DNA of 64,000 nucleotides, taken from assembly GCA_037043015.1 (NCBI GenBank), contig CM073323.1:27246758-27310757 (forward strand), read 5' to 3'. The notes below the pieces were generated by a model that did not search any database, had not been told where the DNA came from, and saw nothing but the letters and a program-made list of their open reading frames with translations. The stretch comes from Bryum argenteum (taxonomy: Eukaryota; Streptophyta; Bryopsida; Bryales; Bryaceae). Of this stretch, positions 23,216-35,956 are shown one piece after another (within the stretch, counting starts at the first letter, position 1; every line of letters starts with the position of its first letter). A program made the translations under genes and the position numbers.

Positions 23216-24734
23216 TTTCTCTGCAAAAGAGAATCTTTGACTAAAAATAGGCTAAGTTGTTTAGGGTGTGAGTTTAAGTTTAGATGTAGAATGGTGGTTC
23301 CATCGAACCCTCTTCCAACAATTTAAGCGGTCAGGAAATTAAAGAAATTGGCAGGGCAAGTTGTGGGGACACAAAAAATCAATTTGTAATATTAAAAGAA
23401 TTTGAAGCAGCCCTGACTTGGTTGGGTAGTTGGGCTCCTGAAGCAGCTATAACTACTTATGGAAAAGGTCTACCCCCCTCCCCTCCCTGCAAATTAATTA
23501 CATTTTGTTCCACCTCAAATCTTCTGGCAGCTCATCTTACAGCTTGGCGGTCAAATTGTTTCCCACCCACAATAAGGAACTACGCTATATGTATTTATTT
23601 GTTGGTTTTTCAAATGTGTTATTCAATTTAGAGAAATACAATCATGAACTAAAGTAGCTAGCGACCTGCTCGAGTTTAAGGAACTAAGGAGTTTCGAAGG
23701 AACTTGCTTTCTTTACATTTTGAACTATAAGGAATTGGAGTAGTTATTTGTAAAAAAATATTCAAGTTTCAACTTTTATGGAGTCTGGAGTGCTTAGAAG
23801 TAAAAGTTACCATGATTGTATGTAGATTGTTGTGTAGCAAAAAGAGTTCCATATGGAGGAAGGAATCACTACACAAGAGTTGTTGATCAGTGTTGCAAAC
23901 ATTAATTGAAACTGCAACCTTGAATGTCACGGTCATTTTAATGTTACAACACTAATTTTCAAAACTTAACACTATTATGAGGATGGAATTTTTTTTTGGA
24001 AGAGGAAGCATTTAGTGGAATTGATGCGATTGGTGGCTTCATGAAAGAGGCATTGAGCATTGAATGGAATGGCATCCGAAATCAAACACTCATCTCAAAT
24101 GAGTTAAGAAACGATGTGATGGTCGAATTTTGGTGAATAACACTATTATCCATATAACACTAATCAAGAACAATTGCATAGTGGAAAGGTAGACTTCCCA
24201 TACATCATGAGTATACCCCAAGTTGTAATCTATACACAGGCTTGTATAGAAGTTGTTGCTTGGGATATATTTATTGTGTATAGGAAGACCACCTTTCCAC
24301 TATTGAATCATGTAGCCAATTTAGCCGAGGTATCTATGTATATTTTGAAGAATGTGTAGATGTACAACTATTGTACATTACAAAAGAAACAGTTACTCAA
24401 CTTTAATTCCTAAATAACCAAGACTTCATCAATGGAACAACTGATGTATAGGAAAAGGGGGGGAAGCTAAATTTTGAAGCCATTTCACCCAAGTTTTGAG
24501 CCCTTATTTGATATAGTATGGGCAATTCTCTCTAGGGTTGCTTTGTAAATGGAAAAACAAGGCCATGTGGCCTACTCGTAAATTTAGCTACATTGGCATG
24601 TAGCTGAATCACTAGGTTAGTGACGACAAGAATATGGAAGTAAAATAAATCATATTTATGATGCACTTAAAAAATTAATACATACAATATTTATTCTAGT
24701 GGTCTTGTACTATACATTGCTTACTAAAAATGGG
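23216..24734. other. Non-coding AT-rich interval
   Basis: No supported gene or element. Short open frames are not conserved elsewhere in the window. Confidence 0.4.
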
Positions 24735-24998
24735 TTAACCCCTTAACACTCAAGATATGTGAAATGGCTTTTTGGGGTTCCATGAGGAATAAAATTCAAC
24801 CAACTTTGACCACTACAATATCTGAAATGAAGAAGAATCAACGGTTCAGGTTTAACATGTGATTTAAAAGTCAAGTTAACTTTAAGATCCCGCAGTCGGA
24901 TCTTCTAAAAAGTGTTTGGATTGTATTTTTTGGGCCTGAAGTAGAAAAAAGTCATTTTTGATAACGTAGGAAATTATACAATAATTTCAAGGGATTAA
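24735..24998. mobile_element. Degenerate piggyBac-type MITE, copy e
   Basis: Left end TTAA then CCCCTTAACACTC; right end AAGGGA then TTAA, so the ends have decayed. The interior keeps CAACTTTGACCACTACAAT, CAACGGTTCAGG and an eroded GATCCCGCAGTCGGATC block in the family order and spacing. Confidence 0.7.
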
Positions 24999-25189
24999 AT
25001 AGCTCACGTTTAAATATAACTTCTACATATTCAAGTTTTTCTTTGTAAAACTGACTACTTTTGTTTACTTCTAGCAATATTTGGCATCGTAAACATGAAA
25101 CCACTCCAATATTTTCATGACCTACCAACTCATATAGTTCCAATTGCTCTTTAGGAAAAAAGAAAAAGAATAAAGAAAAATGTGACCTA

Positions 25190-25740
25190 ATTTGAGGCTT
25201 TGTAGATTCTAGTAATTATGAGGCCATAGTTACTTGAGAATTCAATATTTTGGAATCCGTTGGTCTGATCCGCAAACTATTTATTTCCCGCACCCACAAA
25301 ATTGCGTGCTTACAACGCACCCACCCGACATTGCTAGGCTCACGTAAATACTTTGATCATGTTCGTTCCCGCTATCATAAAAGAACAAAACAAAACCTAG
25401 GATTAACTCTACACTTGTAGGCCCACATTCCTATTTTTAGTAAATCTTGTAAGGTTCCAAATGATGCGATTCTTGCTGAGTTGAGGTTAGTTTCTTTTTT
25501 TCACTCGATCTAAAATTAGGTCATTTTCTGTAATTCTTGGTTATTTTTGGAGCCATACATACTTTGAAATTCAACATCTCAATAAACATTGCCCTGATCC
25601 TCAATCCGATTGTTGCCCAAACCCGTACAAAAATACCCGCTTCCAATGACACCTCATGCAACTCAATCTGATCGGTGGTCCCCAAGACCCTAATGTCACA
25701 AAACAAACAAACTATCTACCTCATATAATAGACGATGGCG
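25190..25740. repeat. Third copy of the 22.5-kb dispersed repeat
   Basis: Shares GTAGGCCCACATTCC, CCAAATGATGCGATTCTTG and the ACACCTCATGCA stretch with the pair at 22500-23215. It has no visible termini. Confidence 0.6.
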
Positions 25741-26003
25741 CATCTTCACACACATAACATACATGACAAACATCACATTTGGTGATAAAAACAAACCCCA
25801 AATGCAACCATTTTAGAATACGTATCACCATAGTAACCAAAATATAACATCAAACCATCAACAAGAGTATTGATTTTTCTTTAATCTATTTTGTCGAAAA
25901 AACCAAACAATGTATTAAACATTTGAGAAATACATCAAGAATCATGGAAAAAATTAATGGCAAGGTGAGTTCTAGTTCTTTCCAATTTAATCTAAGAAGT
26001 ATA

Positions 26004-26270
26004 TTAACCCCTAAATGACCACGCCCACCGATTCGGCTTTTACGGTCAAGGCCAAAAAAATTACAATCAACTTCAAATGTTATGATCTCACATCCAGTGA
26101 TGATCCAACGGTTGAAAATTATCACACTACTACCTATGGTAGTCTACTTTAAGATCCTACGGTTGAAGTTATCAAAAATTTCCAAAAATATTGGACAAAC
26201 CCGCATTAGTACATAGTGGTCAGTGTTGGGATTTCAAGCTCCCAAAACATCGTGGATCTTTAGGGGTTAA
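26004..26270. mobile_element. piggyBac-type MITE, copy b
   Basis: TTAA flanks, left end CCCCTAAATGACCACG, right end CGTGGATCTTTAGGGG. It is nearly the same as copy a throughout, including CCAACGGTTGA at 26105-26115, and lies in the same orientation. The pair is the most recent visible amplification of the family. Confidence 0.9.
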
Positions 26271-26784
26271 AGGATGTCCAAGGATGTATTGCACAGCGGT
26301 ACCATTGATAGTCAATGAAATCAAACACTCGAAAACCAAAGTAAAGTGAGTGGAAGGAAGGGCAGTGCATGAAATTAAAGAGCCTGCTTGTTTGGTTGTA
26401 AGTCCTTGTCTCCTTTTTCTTTTTGCTCTTCCACACAAGTTTGTGTTGATGGTGTGATACTATGCAATGAATTCTGTGCCAGGGGTCAAATTTATCAAGT
26501 TAAAAAAGTAAAACCAAGACAAGGGGAAAAAAAAACGATGGAAAAAAAAATAGTAATAAAAATATAAAGTCTAAACTTAATAAGGGTTTATCAAGAAACA
26601 CCTCATTCATGTTCTTGAACGTACCTGCTGGGTCAATCTCTCAACCATCCTATTTGGTTCCCTATCATCTTTCTAGATACCCTATTTGGATTTCTAACAC
26701 CCTCATCCTCATAAGTGAAATACGGGATTCGCTTGGTCTAGATTTGTTCGTCATACTTCAACTCCTTGACTAGAATATCGGTTG

Positions 26785-27041
26785 TTAACCCCTAACTTTC
26801 CTTGTTGCACAACAAAATTTGACCTTCCTTTAAATTAAGCTCAAAATTTACCAATATAAGCATTATTTAAACAATTCAACCGTAAGATCTCAAAGTTCAC
26901 TTGACATTCTTCTCACATACCAAATTTGAACCAGTCATTCTTCCTCATTTGTGAGATTATAATGATCAAAGTTGACTGAGTTTTTCTTGTGCGGGAACCT
27001 CCTAAAACCCGTTTCGGGTTTTAAGGAAAGTTAGGGGTTAA
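26785..27041. mobile_element. piggyBac-type MITE, copy f (inverted relative to copy g)
   Basis: TTAA flanks and perfect 15-base inverted repeats CCCCTAACTTTCCTT and AAGGAAAGTTAGGGG. It shares the palindromic block AAACCCGTTTCGGGTTT with copy g at 50765-51032, in the opposite orientation. Confidence 0.9.
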
Positions 27042-27765
27042 TAGTAACATATGAGTTATATGGTGGGCCCCATGGTCTCGGAAAAACCCAACATCAACTT
27101 CAAAATGATATTACACCTATTTCAAAATGTATAGTCTTGGATACATCTCAATAAGAAGAACTAAAATATTATTTCTAAACCCTCAGATTATTGATGAAGG
27201 GATGGCATTTACCTAAGCACAAAATTCCTAAGGGCCCACCCATAGGTACAATATTAAAAGTGTGTCAATCCTTATTAGGTAATTTTTCAGGGTAATTGTA
27301 AAATTGGTCTAAATGATTTTTTTTTAAAATTTTTTTTCTTTATTTTTTAATTTTTTTTCCATGGTCACATGTTCAATGAAGCCACATGAGGGGAGGAATA
27401 ATTGAAGAGATTGTAAGGGGGGCAAGGCAATGAAGAGGCAGGGAGGGCCTGTACTGGTTTGATTGATGGTAACAGAATGGGGGGCCTGTTGTGGCATGAC
27501 ATGAACTTAAGACCCTGCACTCAATCACACACACATGGCCCAACCCAGTAGTTGTCTATGCTTACCCCCCCCCCCCCCATACCCCCTTGCCAATTGATTA
27601 ATACATTTATTGTTAAAAAAAAAAAAAAAAAAATATTTTAAAAAATGATTTCATCTTCATATGATCTAAATTTAATAGATGAGAGTTGTGCCCAACATCG
27701 AATCACACGAAATGACTCTTTTAGAGAGTACATATCAAGCATATACTAAGTTTAGCCTATTTGTA
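27042..27765. other. Non-coding interval with homopolymer runs
   Basis: Contains a run of 14 C near 27567 and a run of about 19 A near 27616. No gene or element end was seen. Confidence 0.5.
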
Positions 27766-27988
27766 CTACACTAAATAGGTAGATTAGTGTTAGATTTTTA
27801 TAAGATTTGAAAATACTGTAAGTTTTTACTTTTGATAGAAAAAAATTACTGAGAGTATTGATTCCAATACTCTAGAAGGATCCCCAATTTGACAGATGTA
27901 GAGGGTAAAAATATTGATCAACAGTAAAAACTTATAACATGTTCATATAAATTAGTGTATCTAACACTAATCTACCTATTTAGTGTAG
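27766..27988. mobile_element. CACTAAAT-ended MITE, copy 1
   Basis: A 223-base element with perfect 29-base inverted termini starting CTACACTAAATAGGTAG. Internal landmarks (AGATTTGAAAATACT, CAACAGTAAAAACTTATAAC) match the copies at 33171-33388 and 44812-45034. The target duplication is unclear, so the superfamily is not assigned. Confidence 0.85.
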
Positions 27989-28362
27989 TTATAAATGTAG
28001 ATGTATTTTTTATGCGCACCTTAAGTGAACAATATTAGTAATTTTCTCATACAAAATGAATATACTATAATTTCTCAAAGCTTAGGAAGCCTAGTAACCT
28101 ATTAAGTCTATGCATAGCCCCCTCTAATTCCTTGTCTCTACACACCGATAGATCTAAGGTATGTGCACCGTACACCCCACTCAGTTTCCAACTCAATTGT
28201 AGATAAGACTTTTGCAATATGAACACTCACCATCAATGAGAATTTAAAAGTGTTCAAGTTGAATGTTGACTCTTGCATCACAAGCTTTGGTGCACTACAA
28301 TCCCCTTTTACTTTGTTACAAGAATATATAAAAATTTGACAACTCTATCGATAATAAATAGG

Positions 28363-29352
28363 TGCATAATCAAAAGCCACCATTTGAGTGCCTCTACCAT
28401 AGTAGTTGTGAGAAATAATAACTTATTACTTTCAGATTGAAAAACATATAGAAGATATTCTTTCACTTATTTGTTACAATTTTCAAAAGATTCCTCCCAT
28501 TTATGCCAATCACTGTCTTGCACATTTCCTCACACTCATTGGACTTCACTCATGTCCTAACCATTTGGTCACATGTTTGTTTACAATACACGTGACCAAG
28601 CCAATGAACGCACATAATCAAAATCCACCATTTAAGTGTCTCTACCTTAGTCTTTGTTGGTAATAATGAGTTATTACTTTCAAAGTCAAGAAGCATTTAG
28701 AGCATATTCTCTCACTTATTTGTTATAGTCTTCAAATAAATTCTGCTCATTTGCACATTTCCTCACACTCATTCAATTTCACTCATGTCCTACTCACTTG
28801 ATCACATGTTCGGCCTACCGTACACGACCAAGCCAACTCAACGAAGGCACATAATCAAAAGCCACCATGTAAGTGCCTCTACCTTAGTCGTTGTCGGTAA
28901 TCAAAAGCCACCATGCAAGTACCTTAGTCTCCGTCGGTAATAATAAGTTATTACTTTCAAATTCAAGAAGCATTTAGAACATATTCTCTCACTTATTTGT
29001 TACAATCTTCAAAAAAATTCCTCTCATTTACGCGTTCTCATGTGCACATTCCCTCACTCTCATTCAACTTCACTCGTCCTAACCGTTTGGTCAAATGTTT
29101 GTCTACCGTACAAGACCAAACCAACGAAGGCACATAATCAAAAGCCACCATGTAAGTGCCTCTACCATAGTCTTTGTCGGTAATAATAAGTTCTTACCTT
29201 CAAATTCAAGAAGCATTTAGAACATATTCTCTCACTTATTTGTTACAGTCTTCATAAGATTCCTCTCATTTATGCCGCATTCCCTCACACTCATTCATCT
29301 TCACTCATGTCCGAACCGTTTGGTCAAATGTTCGTCTACCGTACACGACCAT
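28363..29352. repeat. Satellite of about 240-bp units, four copies
   Basis: Units start near 28363, 28610, 28847 and 29130, each with GCACATAATCAAAAGCCACC (first copy slightly diverged), then AATAATAAGTTATTACTTTC, then CTCTCACTTATTTGTTAC. The third unit contains an extra internal duplication of about 40 bases. No coding sequence. Confidence 0.9.
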
Positions 29353-29766
29353 CATAAGAATCTAAAAAATATGGTTTTTGGGTTCATGTGCGAATGATGC
29401 AAAGATGCACTCTTCATCATAAACACGTTTTTGGGTTTTGCTCCCTTTATTTTTGTAAAATTTAATTGTTTTGAAGGTAAGAATAGCCTCAGATTCTGGA
29501 AATTATTATACCATGCAATGTGCACGCATTGTGACCTAAAGGGGGCAAAGCCAATAGTGGGCTCCATGCCCGCAGAAACACAAGAATGATGACATTTTCT
29601 TGGATTCTGCGGGCATTTTGACTTGAATTTAAACAAGTTCTTTAGTTTTTGAGGGCCCAACTCGCCTCACAGTTGTGTCCAGCCAACATCACATGGCAGG
29701 CGATGAGCGAGCGAGCAAGCAAACTTGACTCATTGGCGACCATGGAACCGCGGAAACTAACGGTCC
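29353..29766. other. Non-coding spacer
   Basis: No element ends or conserved frame were seen. A 102-codon minus-strand frame at 29352-29660 has no recognised family. Confidence 0.35.
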
Positions 29767-30260
29767 CTTTACACTATGTACCAAGAGCTATAACCAAGAA
29801 AAATAAAATCATTTTCAGCCGTGACCATGATAAATCGAAAATGAATTTTCGAGTGGCTTGGTCACTATTGTAGTGTAAAGTGGATTTGGACAGGGAGAAG
29901 TTTTCTTGATATAAATCCTCATCATTCTCTCTTTCACCCTCCCCTTTTCCTTTTTTTTTTTTTTTTTTTTGAAGTAATTGAACTCTAGCCAATCAAGGAG
30001 ACCATGAATCAATGATTTTTGTGCTTCATAGTCTCCTTGATTGTAGTTGAGTTGAGGCTTTTGCTTCGACTCAACTATAATCAAGGAGACGATGGAAGTA
30101 TTATCCACTATGAGAAATTAGCATACTTTGGGGACTGTATAGTTAGTGGTCATTCTCCTTTTTTCAAGGTAGTGTAAAATCAAATGGGACGAAGAGTACT
30201 TTACTCTCCAATCACAGATTTTAAAAGGTCGTGGTCGATCTTTATGGTCATAGTGTAAAG
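29767..30260. mobile_element. Foldback-type element with CTTTACACTATG ends and an internal double hairpin
   Basis: Left end CTTTACACTATG (29767-29778), right end CATAGTGTAAAG (30249-30260). The sub-segment 29767-29880 also ends TAGTGTAAAG and matches in form the 106-base element at 34694-34799, so nesting is likely. The centre holds three alternating copies of AATCAAGGAGAC and its complement, the best pair (30031-30052 with 30069-30090) forming a 22-base stem with one mismatch. Confidence 0.65.
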
Positions 30261-31345
30261 CAATCCTGAAGTTCCAAGGCGTCAAGTCTATGATTTACCC
30301 TCTAATTATGTAATGATGAGGTGATGATGTAAATTGAGGATTGTGATTGTAGGATTTGACCCTTAATGCTCCAAGGCCTTAAAAGCTGCCAAAAACCCTC
30401 AAAACTGCCCTCTTTCATTGCAAGGTGGGAATTTTGAAATTTTGAGTTACTTTTGAGCATGTAATTGTAGAATCCAATATCTAACTTGTCTACGGATATA
30501 TACCCCAGATTTTAGGTTTAAAGTCCTTACTCTTAGTGAGACTATAATGTTTAAAGATGAAAAGATCTTATTTTATTTTATTTTTTATTATGTATTAATA
30601 ATATTTTTCAATTATTTTTTTGAATATTAGTTGCAAAATGGTTTTGAAGTGTTTCGAGAGCTGAAAATTTTATTTTTGGAAGAAATTTGGATACAAGGCT
30701 CTTCAAAAATTTGTTCTCATGTGAGTTAGAAACATGTCTATGCAAATTTACATTCTCATGCGACCTAAAAGACCTATAGAAATGCTTGGAGGTACATGTC
30801 TTCTAGTCCTCAAAAGCAATAGCAATAACTAGTACAAACATCTTCTCCTTTTGAACATTCTTAATATTGAGGTGGGGTGTTAGCTACAGACTTTAATCAA
30901 CTCATTATGCACCATTCTGCTTTTTACCTCCACATGCGCCTTAAGCCCTTCTCATTGGCCAAAATCTATTTCCCACATAGATTCAAACACTATGCAGTGC
31001 AAACATTTTTGAATTACCTATCTCACACTCTCTACATACCACATGTGCAAATGCTATATACATAGCACGAATGATATCTTTGTTGTGAATGTAATCCGCT
31101 TCTCCAGGTGTGAAACCATTCAAGACAAATTGATCATAGGGTGGAACAAATATGACGTAGTAGTTTGCTACCTCCAAGTGTTATAGTCTCCTTAGAGTCC
31201 ATGTCATTATTTAAGAATTCTTAATATTTAGGTTAGGTATTACAAATAAATATGTATGGAGTGGGACACTATTTATGACACACGCATTAACAAGAGGGTG
31301 CGCACATCTAGTTACTTACTTAGTCATATCTACCATACTAACTAT
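30261..31345. other. Non-coding AT-rich interval
   Basis: Nothing recognised beyond A/T-rich tracts near 30560-30640. Confidence 0.4.
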
Positions 31346-31700
31346 ATACAATATACCTCAACACTATTGGCAATGTGACAATGTTCACAATATACCTTAA
31401 CAATATCTACAAAATACCTCAACACTATCTCCAATAGCCCTTAACACTATATGCAATGTGATATTGTTTTCAATATACCTCACCATTATTTGAAATGTGA
31501 CACTGTTTACAATATACCCCAACACTATTTGCAATGTGACACTGTCTAAAATATACCTCAACACTATTTACAATACACCTCAGCACTATTTACAATAAAC
31601 CTCAACACTATTTGCAAGGTGACACTGTCTACAATATACCTCAACACTATTTGCAATGTGACACTATTTACAATATACCTCAACACTATTTGCAATTAGT
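31346..31700. repeat. Minisatellite, unit about 20-40 bases around ACAATATACCTCAACACTATT
   Basis: About a dozen imperfect units mix two modules, ACAATATACCTCAACACTA and TTTGCAATGTGACACTGTC, in alternating order. No gene. Confidence 0.85.
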
Positions 31701-32304
31701 TGTTGTACTTGAATTTCCATTCCTCATTAGTGAGGTCACATGTCAACGCTATTTCCTCCGCGGTGGTGCATCCTTTGAGAAAAATTTTCCGGGTACAATA
31801 TCATGGGTATGTGGTCCATCGGCCTGAAAGCTCCTGGCAGGAGCGAGCAATAAGTGGCGGACGAAAAAAAACCACGCACGCCATGGTGCCCCCCCGGGAA
31901 AAAAACACGCATGCACATCATGGGCTTCACCATTTTTATTGGCCAATTGTGACCCAAAAGTTCCTCCTCGAAAATTCATTGTTTGAGGACGGTGAAGAAA
32001 ACCAACAAGAAATGAAACGAGGAAGAAGAGGTTGAACAATTTCTGAGAAGGCTGCGCACTCAGAGTCAAAAGCGCACTCAATCAAATAAGTTGCGCATTG
32101 GCAAGCTGGCAAATGAAGGTTCAATATTCCTATGTACCAAATAATTTCATTCAAAAGCATATGCGGAGAGAAGACGGTATGAATTATTTTACTTTTGGGT
32201 CGGATATTTTTCACATAAGAATATTGCTTTTTGTACTTTTAGTGTTGTTTTGACAATGAAGGTGTTTTTGAGTACTAATATATCACTAAGTACGTACACT
32301 CGTG
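31701..32304. other. Non-coding interval with a moderately GC-rich patch
   Basis: 31740-31930 is richer in G and C and carries several shadowing frames on both strands, none with family resemblance. Confidence 0.35.
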
Positions 32305-32412
32305 TATATGTGGTTTGAGTATAGGGGATGAGTAGACCCCAAGTGACAAGTGACCTCTGGTCTACTACACCACTTGGGGACCTACTCGTCCTCGATACTC
32401 AAACCACATATG
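32305..32412. mobile_element. Long foldback hairpin (about 41-bp arms, 26-bp loop)
   Basis: The left arm (32305-32345) starts TATATGTGGTTTGAGTATAG and ends CCCCAAGTG. The right arm (32371-32412) is its near-complete complement, starting CACTTGGGG and ending CCACATATG. The shape fits either a small foldback MITE or a young hairpin-RNA locus. No target duplication was identified. Confidence 0.7.
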
Positions 32413-33170
32413 CACCACTGGTAGGTCTGGTTTGGCTTGAGTGCTTGCTCTCCCAACAAAAAAGAAGTACTGTACTTGCATGGCCAATTACGCAAAGATT
32501 AAGTCCTATTTTCAGGTGCTAAGAACACACATAATTTGTTCTACTATTAGAAAAGTCATATCGGTACTCAAAAATAATCGAAATTGCGACAAAAATAGGT
32601 TCGTAGAAGTCTAAAACATAAAATTAAATCTTCCGCACTACTATGCCAAAGTGGCCATGCAGGTACGGTATATCAACAAGAAGCTCAAAGGTACATACAA
32701 AACCTGGTGTACAATTTTTAATTTTTTTGGACACAATTGAAAAGAAATTTACATGCCCTCATAAAAATAAATAAATAAATAAATAAATAAAAATTTTACC
32801 AACTTCATGAAATTTTATTTTCTATTGGCCACTTAGCAGAAAGTTTATGCTGCCCGAAGTAGCAAGAATGGTTGGTGAAGTAATTTTCTTAAAGATGTGA
32901 CTAATGCTTGATTTCAGGAAACACCACCAATCATAAGAAAATCACTGGGGTATGGGCAGCTCTCAAAAAGCTTCTTAGAAACTCCATTACAGTAAGATAG
33001 ATGCTGGAGCTAAAACTTTTTGACTAAAAAATCAACATTCTGGCAGCAATTCAACATTTTCAAAGGAATGTTGACTTTTTAAAAGATAATGTTGATGAAG
33101 AGTATGTTTCACGATTGCTTGCAATTTTCTAACTTTAATCCTTGTTAATTCCTAAAGGAGAAGCTCAATA
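32413..33170. other. Non-coding interval with an AAAT microsatellite
   Basis: AAATAAATAAAT units lie near 32765-32792. Nothing else was recognised. Confidence 0.45.
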
Positions 33171-33388
33171 CACTAAATTTGATAATTAGTGTTAGATTAT
33201 TATAAGATTTGAAAATGCTATGAGTTTTTACTTTTGTTTTAAAAAATTTACCAAGAGCATTGATTCTGATACTATATAAGGACCCCCATCTTGGCCAATA
33301 TAGTGGGTAAAATTATTGAACAACAGTAAAAACTTATAACATGTTTATGTAAATTAGTGTATCTAACACTAATTATCAAATTTAGTGT
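33171..33388. mobile_element. CACTAAAT-ended MITE, copy 2
   Basis: A 218-base element with perfect 26-base inverted termini starting CACTAAATTTGATAATTAG. The interior matches copy 1 and is closest to copy 3 at 44812-45034. Confidence 0.85.
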
Positions 33389-34693
33389 GGTGACTTCCAA
33401 ACGGTTGTATTTGAAATTTGTGAATAAAGATTTTTTGGATTTGGTTTTGAGAAATTCAATTGTAGGATTTTGTTTAGAATTGTGTGATTAGTGTGCTCAT
33501 CAATTTATTTCTTTTTTTTTTATCAAATTTCACCGCACGGATCTTGAGATACATTGAGTCAAGGTTTTAGTTTTTGTGATCCCGAACGTCCCAATGTCAT
33601 TTTTCTATGTTTTGGATGAAGGGTAGAAACTTTGAAGATCCATAACTCCCTCGTCTTAACTTTGTTTTGGGTGGAATTACTTGGGTTGAGTCCATAATCA
33701 AGTCTAGTATGTGCTGTAAAAATTGCAGATCCATAAAATGAAGTATGAATTAATGGCATGCATATTAGTGAAGGTAGCTTCTGGTTTTGGGTTTTCAAAC
33801 ATTAGGCATGTTTTACTATTGCAAGTCAATTATGTGAAACTAAAAATAGTTTTTAAGGAATTTTGTACATGAGCATGATCTTTAGATGCAATTCAGAAAC
33901 TTTCTTGTTGGAAGTTTTTTGATCCAAGTTAGTTTGGTATTGGTTTTGCAATGATGTTTCAATAATGAAAAAAAAGAAAAAAAATGAATGATTCTTGAAA
34001 AGCTATATCTCCTCCATCCACCGTTAGATTTCAGTCTTATTTTTTGGGATGTATTCTATTTTAAAGTCTAGTCTTAGTAGTAGAAATCTTGACCAAATCG
34101 AAGATGTTCTCTAGATAAGGCGTAGATTTGGGTGCAAGGGGTCTAGTTATGGACAATTTTCCCTTTGTGAATTTTATGGTAATTTTCACCATTTCAAGGC
34201 TAATTTTTGAGCACAACTTTTCTTTTTGATATATTTTTTTAGTACAAGGGTAGTACTCAGATGAAGTTAAACAACTTTCTAGTTGTAGATTATTTCATTG
34301 AAGTAGCTTTGTTGGTAGAATTTCCAATCTTAAGTGAAAATAATGAAAATTTGTAGCTTGTTTTGCAAACAATATGGGGTTACAATCTCGCAAAATATGA
34401 GGTCTCATGATTTAAATTTTGGTCCACATGACCCACAAGAGGTCAATTACAAGTTTGTACGGTTGGAATCTAAATAGCTTATTCTTGTACCATGGTTAGT
34501 CCCATGAAAGAATCTACTTTGAAACTTGCACAAGGTGATCAAAACATACACTTACAAAGTATGATAAACCCATCTGCATTTCACTCTAACCTCAACGGAT
34601 ATGTTGTTTTCACAATAAATGAAAATAAGACTCAAAATATCTCAAGATCCTTTAGGTGGATTTGATAAAAATTGATAGGTAGACTTAAACTCT
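33389..34693. other. Non-coding AT-rich interval
   Basis: No conserved frame or termini were seen; it may be old transposon sequence. Confidence 0.4.
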
Positions 34694-34799
34694 CTTTACA
34701 CTAGAAATAAGAAGCTTTTGGCCAAACTTCACTTGGGCCATGACCCATACTTGAGAAGTCTTTCTTTGCGAAGCCACGGCCTTTGAATGTAGTGTAAAG
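34694..34799. mobile_element. Small foldback element with CTTTACACTA ends
   Basis: A 106-base segment with left end CTTTACACTA and right end TAGTGTAAAG, the same ends as the 29767 element. The interior is partly self-complementary (TGGCC..GGCCA). No clear target duplication. Confidence 0.6.
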
Positions 34800-35956
34800 T
34801 GATAGAAGGCCATAGACTCCCATGTGGAGCTTTTTCTAAAACAAATTCAAAATGTACTAAATGATTGATTGTGCTTCTTTTGCCCAATGGCCCTCCAAAT
34901 TCTAAGTTAGGTCCACCTTACTGAGGTAGGCCTAACTACAATTCCAAGAGGCCGTCAAGAAGAGCAATTTTTGTACCAAGAAGGCAAAAAGTGCTTGCTA
35001 TATCATTTTTGGCTCCCTTTCTCCTTTGACTAAAATTTGCTTGTGTAAAGCCTCTCTTCATTGGCTTCTCCATTTTCTAGGCCACTGGTTGCAATGCTTC
35101 CCCTTTCTTGACAGCCTAATTAGACAGCTATCCTCCGGTTGGATTCTTCAAAATCAGTTTTAGAAATACTTTGTTCACGGATCTCAGAGATGACCTTCAC
35201 GGAGGTCACTGTAGAGTTCCACTTTAGGGGCTAAATCAACAATCTATAAAGAGATACACGACGGCACTTCTTAATGATTGAGGTTTCTGCTTCCAAGGTC
35301 CGATAATCCAGGAAGCAAAAAGTCGAGAACAGAGTAAGTTAAGTTAGAAGCACTTTTAAAGCTAAGGTCAACCAAGCCGCTTTTCGAATTTGAAACTATG
35401 TTGACAGGCGGCAACATAAGCGAGTCGAGTTGGTTGGGTCGCCAAAACAACAAAAAAGGTAAACACACATGTGAAACCCGATGAAAGGTTAGTAATTTAT
35501 GTACAAACAAAATAGGCAGAGCCTACAATTCCAACTTTCCACTTCAAACGCTCCTGTCAGCTGCAATGGATGTTGACAATCCTCCTTCCTTACAGTGGGG
35601 GCTGCTCTTGCATCTGTTGAAGCAGACCATCACTCAGTAACTTATGCCAGCAGCAATTTCCACATCCACCAATATCAAAAAAGGAGAATGGCATCTCCGC
35701 AATTCACGATAGCGAAGCGTACATCTACGGGGATGTCGTTCGTATGCTATAGCGAAGTCAGTGACAGTGACTACAAGAAGCTCCAGAATCGCAGCATTGT
35801 TTCAAAGTTATGCAATAGATTTCTAGCCTAGTAAGTGAATCCAACGATTTTTACGATCACTCATGACCAGTTTCTGAAGTTATCTAACAACAGTATACGA
35901 TCTGGAATTGAGTGGTGTACAATAACATGATACTCCTGTTTGTTTCCCAGTGTTAA
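34800..35956. other. Non-coding interval, far downstream of MCCA
   Basis: A 78-codon plus-strand frame at 35595-35831 has no recognised family. No other feature was seen. Confidence 0.4.

Noticed and set aside
18399-27041. CCCCTAA/TTAGGGG motifs as interstitial telomere repeats
   Set aside because: They occur singly at element ends next to TTAA, never as tandem CCCTAAA arrays.
28363-29352. CRISPR-like array
   Set aside because: Whole units repeat with mutations and no unique spacers; the host is a eukaryote.
31736-32214. Several 70-110 codon frames in a GC-richer patch
   Set aside because: Five mutually overlapping frames on both strands and none resembling a known protein; treated as chance.
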